This document shows positions 10,483-19,202 of a stretch of 64,000 bases of DNA, one piece after another (the stretch's first letter is position 1; every line of letters starts with the position of its first letter). The notes beneath the pieces are model-generated. The model saw nothing but the letters and a program-made list of their open reading frames with translations, searched no databases and was not told the DNA's origin. Source of the stretch: an uncultured Lachnospiraceae bacterium. GTDB lineage: Bacteria > Bacillota > Clostridia > Lachnospirales > Lachnospiraceae. Made by a program: the position numbers and the translations under genes. The DNA is taken from the NCBI GenBank assembly GCA_947243855.1, contig CAMXIK010000010.1:41846-105845 (forward strand), in the 5' to 3' direction.

Positions 10483-11211
10483 CTATTCGTCCCAGTTGTG
10501 ATACACCGCCTGCACGTCGTCGTCGTCTTCCAGAAGGTCTAATGTTCTTTGCAAATTCTTAATTGCCCCTTCGTCCGTCAGCTCCACCCAGTTTTGGGGA
10601 ATCATCGTAACTTCGGAAGAAATCGGGATCACGCCTGCCGCTTTCAGCGCTTCGTCCACCGCGCTCCACTGGTCGGGATCTGTGTAGATCTCATAGCTGT
10701 CCTCCTCCTCTGAGAAGTCCTCCGCACCCGCATCCAAGGCCATCATCATCAGATCATCGGCCTCCAGATCGCACTCCTCCCTGTCAATGATAATCAATCC
10801 TTTCTTATCAAACATAAAGGAGACGCAGCCCTGCGTACCGATGCTGCCGTTTCCCTTGGTAAAAGCGCTTCTCACATTGGCCGCCGTCCTGTTGATATTG
10901 TCCGTCAGCGCGTCCACAATGATGGCTACGCCGCTTGGCCCGTACCCCTCATAGGTGACATATTTATAATCCACATTGCCGCCCTCGCCGGCCGCTTTCT
11001 TAATACCCCGGTCGATGGTGTCGTTAGGCATGTTGTTTGCCTTTGCCTTGGCGATCACTTGAGCCAGTTTAAAGTTGTTTGCGGGATCAGGGCCGCCCTC
11101 TTTTACCGCCACCGCAATTTCCCTGCCGATAATGGTGAAAATCTTGCCCTTTGCCGCGTCGTTCTTTTCCTTCTTATGTTTGATATTTGCAAATTTTGAA
11201 TGTCCAGACAT
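10483..11211 (-). CDS. yebC: YebC/PmpR family protein (TACO1-like)
   Basis: 242 residues, full length, beginning with the family hallmark MSGHSKFANIKHKKEKNDAAKGK. The three-domain fold is supported by PNDTIDRGIKKAAGEG, YEGYGPSGVAIIVDALTDN and the acidic C-terminus. Family members have been described as DNA-binding regulators and, more recently, as factors that help ribosomes through proline-rich stretches. AAAGGAT lies upstream of the ATG at 11211. It sits between the CorC-type transporter gene and metY, so it may be cotranscribed with both. No defect seen. Confidence 0.95.
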   Translation of the reverse strand: MSGHSKFANIKHKKEKNDAAKGKIFTIIGREIAVAVKEGGPDPANNFKLAQVIAKAKANNMPNDTIDRGIKKAAGEGGNVDYKYVTYEGYGPSGVAIIVDALTDNINRTAANVRSAFTKGNGSIGTQGCVSFMFDKKGLIIIDREECDLEADDLMMMALDAGAEDFSEEEDSYEIYTDPDQWSAVDEALKAAGVIPISSEVTMIPQNWVELTDEGAIKNLQRTLDLLEDDDDVQAVYHNWDE

Positions 11212-11247
11212 CGTTTTTCATCCTTTCCCTAATCATTCTACTGTGGT

Positions 11248-12636
11248 TTATGTTTCCTCTTCTTTCGCCCGTATTGCGGACACCGTCTGAATCATATGAT
11301 CTTTTACCTCCGTAATACGGAACGTAAAGCCTCCGTAGTCAAACTCGAAGTCTTCCCCTTCCTCCGGAATATGTTCGAGTCTGGAAATCACAAAGCCGTT
11401 GACCGTATCAAAAGGTTCGTCCTCAAAAGAGATCTGTAACTTTTCTTCCAATTCCTCCAAAGGCATCATCCCCTGAATCACATAACGATCCGTCCCATTC
11501 TCCTTTATGTAGGTTGCGTCCTCGTCATATTCATCCTGAATGTTGCCGACGATCTCCTCAAGAATATCTTCCAGCGCCACAAGTCCCGCCGTCTGGCCGT
11601 ACTCATCGATCACGATCACCATCTGGATTTTCTCTTTCTGCATCACCTGAAAGAGGTCGTTGATCTTACGTTTCTCCGTGATAAACCGCGGCTCCCGCAG
11701 CAGTCCTTTTATCTTTCCGATGGGGCGGTTTCGCATTTTTTCATTCATCTGCATTCGCATGACGTCCTTCAAATGCAAAATACCGATGATGTGGTCTATG
11801 GTCTCGTCATATACCGGAAAGCGGCTGTTATGCGCTCCCACAATAAAAGCGGCCGCTTCCTGCAGCGTCATCGAACCGTCGATGGCAATCAAATTATTGC
11901 GGTTGATCATGATATCCTTGGCTTCCTTGTCGCCATACTCAAAGATATTCGTGATCATCTCCGCTTCATTCGCGTGGAGAATCCCCTGTTCATGACCCAC
12001 ACTCACCATGGAAAGGATTTCTTCCTCTGTCACATCCTCGCGGTCGTCCGCATCCCGCACGCCAAGCAGATGCAAAACCAATTTCGACGTAACATAAACC
12101 AGACTACTAAAAGGCGATACGATCCTCACATAAAAATAGAAAGGCGTCGCCAGCGCGCGAAGCCACTCATCCGGATGCTTTGCCGCCGCTTTTTTCGGCA
12201 CCGTTACGCCGATGGTCATAATTATGTACAAAAGAAACACGGTCACCACCACAGACACCGCTACTGCCAGCGCCCGCAGATAAAATACGGGAAGCGTTCC
12301 GAAATGTACGTTCACCTGATCTGACACCAAAAAAGAAAAATACCTGTTTAAGCGGTACAGAATAAAGGCTCCCAATAGGAGATTGATGGTCACCACGCCA
12401 AGCTGTGTCGCCGTGGCGTAGGCTGCATGTTTCTCCACCATATAAGCAAGTCTTTCCTGCTTCTTTTTCTGTCTTTCTGTCTGCTCCTCCGGCTCCTCGC
12501 CGCCCGAACCGCCTTCTTCTCTCTCCGTTCCCCTGCGGCTCTGCATCGCTGTACTGAAACCGTAAAAGATCATTTCCAGAACAAGCATAACTACAAACCA
12601 AAGGATGCTGCTACTGCCCGAACTGCCTTCTTCCAT
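11248..12636 (-). CDS. CNNM/CBS-domain transporter (HlyC/CorC family)
   Basis: 462 residues from the ATG at 12636 (GAGAGGAAAGG just upstream; a longer frame to 12660 is less likely). The order is: a short extracytoplasmic Ser-rich N-terminus and first helix (about 8-25); a charged cytoplasmic loop; three further helices of the DUF21/CNNM domain (about 65-190); a CBS pair (about 215-335, with IMINRNNLIAI and VMRMQMNEKMR); and a C-terminal CorC/HlyC domain (about 350-440). The family exports or transports Mg2+/Co2+; haemolysin naming is historical. It has its own sigma-A-type promoter at 12692-12720, so it need not depend on mazF. Confidence 0.9.
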   Translation of the reverse strand: MEEGSSGSSSILWFVVMLVLEMIFYGFSTAMQSRRGTEREEGGSGGEEPEEQTERQKKKQERLAYMVEKHAAYATATQLGVVTINLLLGAFILYRLNRYFSFLVSDQVNVHFGTLPVFYLRALAVAVSVVVTVFLLYIIMTIGVTVPKKAAAKHPDEWLRALATPFYFYVRIVSPFSSLVYVTSKLVLHLLGVRDADDREDVTEEEILSMVSVGHEQGILHANEAEMITNIFEYGDKEAKDIMINRNNLIAIDGSMTLQEAAAFIVGAHNSRFPVYDETIDHIIGILHLKDVMRMQMNEKMRNRPIGKIKGLLREPRFITEKRKINDLFQVMQKEKIQMVIVIDEYGQTAGLVALEDILEEIVGNIQDEYDEDATYIKENGTDRYVIQGMMPLEELEEKLQISFEDEPFDTVNGFVISRLEHIPEEGEDFEFDYGGFTFRITEVKDHMIQTVSAIRAKEEET

Positions 12637-12691
12637 AAAACCTTTCCTCTCCATATGCAACTGTTAGAAGTTCTTCTCGCACTAGTATATT

Positions 12692-12720
12692 ATCATATCA
12701 ATTATTATCCAGCATGTCAA
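12692..12720 (-). promoter_or_regulatory. Sigma-A-type promoter of the CorC-like gene
   Basis: On the minus strand TTGACA (12715-12720), 17-bp spacer, TATGAT (12692-12697). The predicted transcript starts about 45 bp before the ATG at 12636. It lies in the gap after mazF. Confidence 0.75.
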
Positions 12721-12735
12721 ATCCGCCCTCTTATC

Positions 12736-13077
12736 CTATGTACCCAGTTCCAGACTGATCATCAAGCCCTCGTTCACCGCCCGCATGATGTCAGAATCCA
12801 GATGGCAGACTCTGTCTTTCAAGCGCTGTTTATCTATGGTGCGCAGCTGCTCTAATAAAATGACCGAATCCTTTACCATGTCATATTTTCCGGCGCTTAA
12901 CTCAATATGGGTAGGGAGTTTCGCCTTGTTCATCTTTGACGTGATTGCCGCGCAGATCACTGTCGGACTGTGTCTGTTTCCCACATCATTTTGTATGATA
13001 AGTACCGGACGTACCCCGCCCTGCTCAGATCCCACCACCGGACGCAGATCTGCGTAATAAATATCTCCTCTTCTCAT
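12736..13077 (-). CDS. mazF: MazF/NdoA-type mRNA interferase
   Basis: 113 residues from the ATG at 13077 ([21 protein letters not shown]; a frame back to 13104 adds nine unconserved residues). Conserved family stretches are [19 protein letters not shown], the [16 protein letters not shown] loop and the C-terminal [17 protein letters not shown]. NdoA of B. subtilis cuts single-stranded RNA at UACAU and is held in check by the CopG-like NdoAI encoded just upstream. Here the gene upstream is alr, as in Bacillus, but the 117-bp gap between them is too short for an antitoxin gene. Either the antitoxin is elsewhere or control is by another route. Confidence 0.93.
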   Translation of the reverse strand: MRRGDIYYADLRPVVGSEQGGVRPVLIIQNDVGNRHSPTVICAAITSKMNKAKLPTHIELSAGKYDMVKDSVILLEQLRTIDKQRLKDRVCHLDSDIMRAVNEGLMISLELGT

Positions 13078-13194
13078 TACCCTACACTTCCTTCGACCTT
13101 TCACTTAAAAACTGCCTTTGTTTTCTAGTTCCGGCAATAGTATTGCCGCTCTTCTTCGGTCGTATACAGGATAAGGAAGCGTTTTTTGCCGGTC

Positions 13195-14376
13195 TTAAAA
13201 AGTCTCTCCATCGTAATCAGCTATACCGACAACCTCGCCGTCCCTGATATAAATCCGTGGAATCCGCTTTCCGAGGTCACAGGCAAGTTCATAATTAAAT
13301 CTGCCGGAAAGCTCTCCCAAAATCTCCATGGTAATCTCCTCCGCACCGTCTTTTCCGATCAGCGTCACCTCGTCGCCTTCCGCCGCCTCCGGAATTTCCG
13401 ACACATCTACCATAAACTGGTCCATGCACACTCTGCCGAGAATCTGCGCCCGTTTTCCCCGGATCAGCACATACCCTTTATTCGACAGACTTCTCGGATA
13501 ACCGTCTCCATACCCTACCGGCACGGTGGCGATCCGCGTCCGCTTCTTTGTCACATAAGTTCCCCCGTAGCTTACAGGCGTTCCCGCCTCCACTTCTTTC
13601 ACATAAACCAGATGGCTTTTCAGGGAAAGGATTGGCTGAAGGGAGAGGCTTTCCCTTGTCACTTCCCCGGAAGGTGACAGTCCGTACAGCGTAATCCCCG
13701 CCCGTACCACGGAAAGATTCGCCTCCGGCATCGTAAGAATCCCCGCGCTGTTGGAGCAGTGTTTGATCGGAATCTCTATCCCCGTGCGGCGCTCCGCCTC
13801 TGCAAGAAACTCTGTGAACTGCAAAAGCTGCGCTTTCGCCGAGGTTTTATCCTTCTCGTCGGCTCTTGCAAAATGGGTAAAAGCGCCTTCCACAACAATA
13901 TGTGGTAAACTCATAGCCTGCACCATAAAAGCAAGCCCCTCCTCGTCGGGACGGATACCAATCCTTGACATACCCGTATCCACCTTCACATGGACTATGG
14001 CTTTTTTCCCAAGTTTTTCGGCGCAAGCGTCAAGCTCCTGCAGCATATCCCTTCTGAAAACGGCGGGACGGATATCCAGTCTGATCAGTTCTTCATAACA
14101 GTACGGAAAGGTATATCCCAAAATAAGAATCGGCTTTTTCAGTCCGGCTCTTCGCAGGAGAACGGCTTCTTCCGCCGTGGCCGTTGCATAGCCAAACACA
14201 TAAGAAAGGGATTCCAATTCCCTGCCGATGGGCACGGCGCCATGACCGTAGCCATCCGTTTTGATCACACCGATCATCTTTGTTTCCGGCGACAGACGAC
14301 GATGCATCCGCTCCATATTCTGACGGACCCCGGAAAGGTCCACCGCCGCGTATACTCTCTGGTATTGCTCTAACAT
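13195..14376 (-). CDS. alr: Alanine racemase
   Basis: 393 residues from an ATG at 14376 with GGGGAG five bases upstream. This PLP enzyme makes D-alanine for peptidoglycan. The PLP lysine lies in MIGVIKTDGYGHGAVP (about 38), RAGITLYGLSP matches the phosphate-binding strand, and GRVCMDQFMVDVSEIPEA marks the C-terminal beta domain. It has its own promoter at 14395-14423, just after the terminator of the upstream gene, and mazF follows. The alr-mazF order is conserved in Firmicutes. Confidence 0.96.
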   Translation of the reverse strand: MLEQYQRVYAAVDLSGVRQNMERMHRRLSPETKMIGVIKTDGYGHGAVPIGRELESLSYVFGYATATAEEAVLLRRAGLKKPILILGYTFPYCYEELIRLDIRPAVFRRDMLQELDACAEKLGKKAIVHVKVDTGMSRIGIRPDEEGLAFMVQAMSLPHIVVEGAFTHFARADEKDKTSAKAQLLQFTEFLAEAERRTGIEIPIKHCSNSAGILTMPEANLSVVRAGITLYGLSPSGEVTRESLSLQPILSLKSHLVYVKEVEAGTPVSYGGTYVTKKRTRIATVPVGYGDGYPRSLSNKGYVLIRGKRAQILGRVCMDQFMVDVSEIPEAAEGDEVTLIGKDGAEEITMEILGELSGRFNYELACDLGKRIPRIYIRDGEVVGIADYDGETF

Positions 14377-14394
14377 GGTTTCTCCCCTTACATT

Positions 14395-14423
14395 AACATA
14401 TTCAAAAGACAAAAATCTGCCAA
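14395..14423 (-). promoter_or_regulatory. Promoter of alr
   Basis: Minus strand TTGGCA (14418-14423), 17-bp spacer, TATGTT (14395-14400), 18 bp before the alr start. The -35 box overlaps the T-run of the preceding terminator. Confidence 0.6.
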
Positions 14424-14455
14424 AAAGACGCCAAAGCCCTAAGACTCCGGCGTCT
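14422..14455 (-). terminator. Terminator of the rex operon
   Basis: AGACGCC and GGCGTCT (plus-strand positions 14426-14432 and 14449-14455) form a 7-bp stem. It is followed on the minus strand by TTTTT. The stem includes the last codons of the coiled-coil gene. Confidence 0.65.
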
Positions 14456-15185
14456 GTGCCTCTTCCTTAACAGACTCTGCGTCACGGTCTGTTTTTCCCG
14501 TTTCTTCCCTCTGCCCTGTCCGGGCGTCCTGTTGTTCCGGCGCTTCCTCCTGTGCCGCTGTCTCCTTTTTGCGGTATTTCTCCTCCGGATCATACTCCAT
14601 ATCGAAAAGTTCCAGTACCTCCGCCCCAAAGATGTCATGCATATAGGCATAAAGTTTGTTGATCACAGCCTCTTTTTCCTTCTTACGCACAACCTTCTTT
14701 TTCAGCTCCCGCCTGATTCCGCTGATCCATTCCTCAATCTCATCCAGCTCTTTTGTGCTTTTTTTCAATTTTTTATAGCAGACATCCATCGTGATCAGCA
14801 TAAGCTGGTTATTCAACTGATTGATCTGTCTCGGCAGCTCCACCAGCTCTTCCTCGTAGGCGTCCATCTTTTCATTACACTCCTCGATCAGACGCTTGTG
14901 ATCAGCCATATCCTTATCTTGTTTTTTGCTGGGACGCTCCCCCATCTCGTCGGCAAGGATCACTACCTCGTCCATCAGCTTTTTTTTCAGCTTTTTAATT
15001 TCCTTGGTCTCTGAGTTAAGCTTCGCCTGCCGTTTTAAGAGATCGTTCAGCGCCTTTTCCAATCCCTTTAACTCCGGGGTAAATTCCGACTGGGTAAAAA
15101 GCTTATGCCACTTGTTGTCAAGCGTCAGAATCGGGATCTTTTTCCCGATCAGCGCCTCCTTAAACACCTCATCTGTTCTGGCCAT
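14439..15185 (-). CDS. Coiled-coil protein encoded downstream of rex
   Basis: 248 residues from the ATG at 15185 (GGAAAGG nine bases upstream). This start overlaps the end of rex by 17 bp, which suggests translational coupling. After a short conserved head (VFKEALIGKKIPILTLDNKWHKLF) the protein is almost wholly charged helix, rich in Lys/Glu/Leu heptads (about 45-190), with an acidic, low-complexity tail. There is no signal peptide or membrane helix, so it is probably cytoplasmic. I do not recognise a named family. Coupling to rex suggests redox-linked expression but says nothing of mechanism. Confidence 0.75.
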   Translation of the reverse strand: MARTDEVFKEALIGKKIPILTLDNKWHKLFTQSEFTPELKGLEKALNDLLKRQAKLNSETKEIKKLKKKLMDEVVILADEMGERPSKKQDKDMADHKRLIEECNEKMDAYEEELVELPRQINQLNNQLMLITMDVCYKKLKKSTKELDEIEEWISGIRRELKKKVVRKKEKEAVINKLYAYMHDIFGAEVLELFDMEYDPEEKYRKKETAAQEEAPEQQDARTGQREETGKTDRDAESVKEEAQTPES

Positions 15186-15846
15186 TGCCGTCAACCTTTC
15201 CGCCTGCCGCACCCTCCGCCTGTGAGGAGGAGAGATTGTAAGACAGCTTCATCAAACTGTCTGATAAATGTACATTCTCCACCTGAATCTGTTTGGGAAC
15301 GGGCAGATCAACATGCGCAAAATTCCAAATTCCCTTAATCCCGCAGTCAGCCAGCTTTTTCGCCACCTCGACAGCGGAAGTTTTCGGTATGGTCAGCACC
15401 GCGATATCAATATCATTTTCCCGCACAAATCCGTCCATCTCTTCCATGGGCCGCACTTCTATGCCGTGTATCATTTTCCCGCATATCCCGGGATCACAGT
15501 CAAAAATACCGCGGAATAAAAATCCCCGCCGCTCAAAATTCGTATAATTGACAAGCGCCTGTCCCAAATGACCCGCTCCCACAATAATCAATCTGTGTTC
15601 CCGGTCGAGTCCTAAAATTTTTCTGATCTCGTCATAGAGATATCCCACATTGTAACCGTATCCCTGCTGACCGAAACCGCCGAAGGTATTCAAATCCTGT
15701 CTGATCTGTGAAGCCGTCGTCTGCATGATATCCGAAAGTTCCTGCGAGGAAACTCTCTCGATTCCCTCATCCTTAAGTTCTCCCAGATACCGCAAATATC
15801 TGGGAAGACGACCGATCACAGCCTGTGAAATTTCTTTTTCTTCCAC
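15169..15846 (-). CDS. rex: Redox-sensing transcriptional repressor Rex
   Basis: 225 residues with a GTG start at 15846 supported by GGAGG. The N-terminal winged helix (RLPRYLRYL, SSQELSDIMQTTASQIRQDL, about 13-60) is followed by the Rossmann NAD(H) domain (IIVGAGHLGQALVNY, about 87-101) and the swapped C-terminal helix. Rex binds DNA when NADH/NAD+ is low and lets go when NADH rises, controlling fermentation and hydrogen genes. A palindromic Rex-like site sits over its own -35 box (15898-15915), pointing to autoregulation. The divergent ABC-F gene and the coiled-coil partner share this control region. Confidence 0.95.
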   Translation of the reverse strand: MEEKEISQAVIGRLPRYLRYLGELKDEGIERVSSQELSDIMQTTASQIRQDLNTFGGFGQQGYGYNVGYLYDEIRKILGLDREHRLIIVGAGHLGQALVNYTNFERRGFLFRGIFDCDPGICGKMIHGIEVRPMEEMDGFVRENDIDIAVLTIPKTSAVEVAKKLADCGIKGIWNFAHVDLPVPKQIQVENVHLSDSLMKLSYNLSSSQAEGAAGGKVDGNGQNR

Positions 15847-15875
15847 AACCGTATCCTCCGCCGCTTTTTCTTTTC

Positions 15876-15904
15876 ACTATACGCCATTGTGAAATTCTTG
15901 TCAA
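15876..15904 (-). promoter_or_regulatory. Promoter of the rex operon
   Basis: Minus strand TTGACA (15899-15904), exactly 17 bp, TATAGT (15876-15881). The GTG start follows 29 bp later. The -35 box is the left arm of the Rex-like palindrome. Confidence 0.8.
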
Positions 15905-15915
15905 TCAATTGACAC
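15898..15915. promoter_or_regulatory. Rex-like operator between rex and the ABC-F gene
   Basis: The 18 bp TTGTCAATCAATTGACAC fits the clostridial/Firmicute Rex consensus TTGT-x-A-A-N4-T-T-x-ACAA at 11 of 14 fixed positions. It contains a perfect inverted repeat TGTCAAT-CA-ATTGACA (15899-15914). A second, overlapping weaker match lies at 15887-15904. Each arm of the palindrome supplies a TTGACA -35 box, one per strand. Confidence 0.65.
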
Positions 15916-15937
15916 AGGCCGCTTCAATCTGTACACT
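15909..15937 (+). promoter_or_regulatory. Promoter of the ABC-F gene
   Basis: Plus strand TTGACA (15909-15914), 17 bp, TACACT (15932-15937), with the start codon 73 bp further on. The -35 box is the right arm of the Rex-like palindrome. Confidence 0.6.
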
Positions 15938-16009
15938 GAGAATTGTATGTATCGGCAGCTTATGAATCAACATGCCTGCACTATCACATAAAAAGGACTG
16001 GTAACAATC

Positions 16010-17935
16010 ATGATATTATCCGTAAACAACATAGGAAAATCTTTTCACGAGGTTCCCATACTGAAAAACGTTTCTTTTCATATAGAGGATTATGAGAAAG
16101 CCGCCATCGTCGGCATCAACGGCGCTGGCAAGACCACGCTCCTTCGTATCATTATGGGAGAGCTGCCCTCGGACGAAGGCCTCGTGACCGTCGCCAAGGA
16201 CAAGACGATCGGCTATCTCTCCCAACAGGAAGCGGTTTCCGGCGAAAACACCATCTATCAGGAGCTGCTTCTTGTAAAGCAGCATATCCTTACCATGGAG
16301 CAGCAGATGCACACCATGGAATTACAAATGAAAACACTTTCAGGAGAACGTCTGTCTGAGCTTATGGACGCCTACGCTTCCTTGACCCACGCCTATGAAG
16401 CAGAAAACGGCTACGCCTATAAAAGCGAGCTGACTGGCGTCTTAAAGGGGCTTGGTTTTTCTTCGGAAGACTTTGACAAACCGGTCTCCACGCTCTCCGG
16501 CGGCCAAAAAACCCGCGTGGCGCTCGGAAAGCTTCTTCTCCAAAAGCCAAACTTAATTATTTTGGACGAGCCCACAAACCATTTGGATCTGGCCTCGATC
16601 GCATGGTTGGAAACCTATCTGTTAAACTATAAAGGCGCGGTGATCGTGGTCTCCCACGACCGCTACTTTCTTGACCGTATCGCCACTAAAGTGATCGAAC
16701 TCGACAACACAAAAGCCACCGTCTTTGCCGGCAACTATTCGGCCTACGCCGCCGGCAAGGAAATGCTTCGCACCGCCGCCTATCACGCCTACCTAAAACA
16801 GCAGCAGGAAATCAAACATCAGGAGGCGGTTATTGAAAAATTAAAATCCTTTAACCGGGAAAAATCCATCAAGCGGGCGGAAAGCCGGGAAAAAATGCTT
16901 ACGAAAATAGAAGTATTGGAAAAGCCTGTCGAAGTGCATGCGGACATGCACCTGAAATTGGAGCCAAAATTTCAGAGCGGAAACGATGTACTGCAGGTGG
17001 AGGGGCTGTCCAAAGCCTTCGGCCCTCTCTCCCTCTTTGAAAACTTGTCTTTTGAGCTGAAAAAAGGAGAACATGCCGCCATTATCGGGGACAACGGCAC
17101 GGGAAAAACCACCATCCTGAAAATCATCAACGAACTTCTTGCGCCGGACAACGGAACCATCCGCCTCGGCACAAACGTTGCCATCGGTTATTACGATCAG
17201 GAGCATCATGTGCTCCATCCGGAGAAAACACTTTTTCAAGAAATCTCCGACGACTATCCGAATCTAAGCAACACCGAAATCAGAAATACGCTGGCCGCCT
17301 TTCTCTTTACCGGAGAGGACGTTTTTAAGGTGATAAAGACGCTCAGCGGCGGGGAACGGGGACGGCTCTCCCTTGCAAAACTCATGCTCTCCGAAGCCAA
17401 TTTCCTGATTCTAGACGAGCCGACCAACCATCTGGACATTACGTCCAAGGAGATTTTGGAGGACGCCCTGAACGCCTACACCGGAACTGTGCTCTATGTG
17501 TCCCACGACCGTTATTTCATTAACAGGACTGCCCACCGCATCTTAGACCTGAACCGGAAGACGCTGACCAACTATCTGGGCAATTATGATTACTATCTGG
17601 AAAAAAAGGACGAGCAGCTTGCCAAAATAGATACTGCCTCCCTTCCGCTCAATTCCCGTAAATCAGGAACGGCGGACACTTCCTCCGAGTCAAAACAGGA
17701 CTGGAAAACGCAAAAAGAACAGCAGGCCGCCCAGCGCAAACGGGAAAACGACCTAAAAAAATGTGAAACCGAAATCGAAACACTGGAAACCCGTAATGCC
17801 GAGATTGCAGAGTTGATGGCCTCCCCGGAGATCTGCACGGATGTGGCGAAATTACAGGAACTAAACAGGGAAAAAGAAGAGATCGACGAAAAGCTCGCCG
17901 ACCTCATGGAAAAATGGGAGCTGCTCTCCGAGTAA
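16010..17935 (+). CDS. ABC-F family ribosome-associated ATPase
   Basis: 641 residues, two ABC cassettes and no membrane helices. Walker A GINGAGKTT (about 36) with signature LSGGQKTRVAL (about 162), and Walker A GDNGTGKTT (about 362) with signature LSGGERGRLSL (about 447), are joined by the charged inter-domain linker (about 245-325). A C-terminal coiled coil (about 545-641) is present. ABC-F proteins act in the ribosomal E site on stalled ribosomes; some give antibiotic resistance. Its position next to rex matches the ydiF-rex neighbourhood of B. subtilis, favouring a housekeeping role over resistance. The gene is on the plus strand, divergent from rex, and its terminal codons hold the terminator of icd. 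Confidence 0.93.
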   Translation: MILSVNNIGKSFHEVPILKNVSFHIEDYEKAAIVGINGAGKTTLLRIIMGELPSDEGLVTVAKDKTIGYLSQQEAVSGENTIYQELLLVKQHILTMEQQMHTMELQMKTLSGERLSELMDAYASLTHAYEAENGYAYKSELTGVLKGLGFSSEDFDKPVSTLSGGQKTRVALGKLLLQKPNLIILDEPTNHLDLASIAWLETYLLNYKGAVIVVSHDRYFLDRIATKVIELDNTKATVFAGNYSAYAAGKEMLRTAAYHAYLKQQQEIKHQEAVIEKLKSFNREKSIKRAESREKMLTKIEVLEKPVEVHADMHLKLEPKFQSGNDVLQVEGLSKAFGPLSLFENLSFELKKGEHAAIIGDNGTGKTTILKIINELLAPDNGTIRLGTNVAIGYYDQEHHVLHPEKTLFQEISDDYPNLSNTEIRNTLAAFLFTGEDVFKVIKTLSGGERGRLSLAKLMLSEANFLILDEPTNHLDITSKEILEDALNAYTGTVLYVSHDRYFINRTAHRILDLNRKTLTNYLGNYDYYLEKKDEQLAKIDTASLPLNSRKSGTADTSSESKQDWKTQKEQQAAQRKRENDLKKCETEIETLETRNAEIAELMASPEICTDVAKLQELNREKEEIDEKLADLMEKWELLSE

Positions 17936-17947
17936 GAGACAGCTCCC
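17910..17947 (-). terminator. Terminator of gntR-icd, placed inside the ABC-F 3' end
   Basis: GGGAGCTG (17916-17923) and CAGCTCCC (17940-17947) form an 8-bp stem with a further CTCT/AGAG pairing inside. On the minus strand it is followed by ATTTTT. The stop codon of the plus-strand ABC-F gene lies in the loop. Confidence 0.65.
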
Positions 17948-17956
17948 ACATTCGAT

Positions 17957-19165
17957 TTATGCAAGACTGTCAAAGGTTTCCCGAATCGCCTTGATAAAAT
18001 CTTCACTGTTTAACACCGTCACATCCTTGAGGGACGTAATCAACGCCAGATCTTTCGTCATCTTTCCAGACTCGATCGTCTGTACCGTGGCTCGTTCCAG
18101 TCTGTCCGCGAAATTCGCCAGAGCAAGATTGTTATCAAGCTCGCCTCTCTTCCTGAGCGCGCCCGTCCACGCATAGATCGTGGCCACGGAATTGGTAGAG
18201 GTCTCCTCTCCCTTCAAGTGCTTATAATAATGCCGCTGTACCGTACCGTGGGCCGCCTCATACTCGTAAACGCCGTCGGGAGAAACGAGAACGGAGGTCA
18301 TCATGGCAAGAGAGCCGAAAGCGGAAGACACCATATCGCTCATCACGTCCCCGTCATAGTTTTTGCAGGCCCAGATAAAGCCGCCCTTCGCCTTCATCAC
18401 ACGGGCCACCGCATCGTCGATCAGCGTGTAGAAATATTCGATACCCGCCTTTTCAAACCGCTCTTTGTATTCCGCGTCAAAAATCTCCTGAAAAATGTCC
18501 TTAAAGTTGTGATCGTACTTTTTGGAAATCGTATCCTTGGTTGCAAACCAGAGATCCTGTTTTGTATCAAGCGCATAGTTAAAACATGATCTTGCAAAGC
18601 TCGCAATAGATTGATCCGTGTTGTGAATCCCCTGTAAAATGCCCGGTCCTGTAAAAGTATGAATCGTCTCCCGAATTTCCGTACCATCCGCCGCTGTAAA
18701 CACAAGCTCTGCTTTCCCTGCGCCGGGAACTTTGATCTCCGTATTTTTATAAACGTCCCCGTAAGCATGTCTCGCTAACGTAATCGGCTTTTCCCAGTTT
18801 TTCACGCAAGGCTCAATGCCTTTGACGATGATCGGCGCGCGAAATACCGTGCCGTCCAAAGCGGCGCGGATCGTGCCGTTGGGACTCTTCCACATTTCTT
18901 TCAGGTTATATTCCGTCATTCTGGCCGCATTGGGGGTAATGGTTGCGCACTTAACCGCAACACCGTATTTTTTCGCCGCCTGCGCGGAGTCCATGGTAAC
19001 CTTGTCGTCGGTCTCATTACGATGCTCTAACCCTAAGTCATAATACTCCGTTTTCAAATCGATATAGGGAAGAAGCAGCTCCTCCTTAATCATTTTCCAA
19101 AGAATCCGAGTCATCTCGTCCCCATCCATTTCAACCAGAGGAGTCGTCATTTTAATTTTTTCCAT
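17957..19165 (-). CDS. icd: NADP-dependent isocitrate dehydrogenase (dimeric type II)
   Basis: 402 residues from the ATG at 19165 ([18 protein letters not shown]; a longer frame to 19186 is not conserved). It oxidises isocitrate to 2-oxoglutarate. Substrate motifs [18 protein letters not shown] (about 94) and [19 protein letters not shown] (about 263), and the NADP-site [12 protein letters not shown] (about 304), place it in the eukaryote-like NADP-IDH subfamily. In an anaerobe without a full TCA cycle its likely role is glutamate-precursor synthesis. It lies 37 bp after gntR and shares its terminator region with the convergent ABC-F gene. Confidence 0.95.
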   Translation of the reverse strand: MEKIKMTTPLVEMDGDEMTRILWKMIKEELLLPYIDLKTEYYDLGLEHRNETDDKVTMDSAQAAKKYGVAVKCATITPNAARMTEYNLKEMWKSPNGTIRAALDGTVFRAPIIVKGIEPCVKNWEKPITLARHAYGDVYKNTEIKVPGAGKAELVFTAADGTEIRETIHTFTGPGILQGIHNTDQSIASFARSCFNYALDTKQDLWFATKDTISKKYDHNFKDIFQEIFDAEYKERFEKAGIEYFYTLIDDAVARVMKAKGGFIWACKNYDGDVMSDMVSSAFGSLAMMTSVLVSPDGVYEYEAAHGTVQRHYYKHLKGEETSTNSVATIYAWTGALRKRGELDNNLALANFADRLERATVQTIESGKMTKDLALITSLKDVTVLNSEDFIKAIRETFDSLA

Positions 19166-19202
19166 ATCTTCCGCCTTTCCCGCCATTGCCTTATCCAGCA
19201 GA

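Noticed and set aside
9540..10562. Long plus-strand frame (340 codons) opposite metY and the end of yebC
   Set aside because: It is antisense to two well-supported genes, has no ribosome site and no family resemblance.
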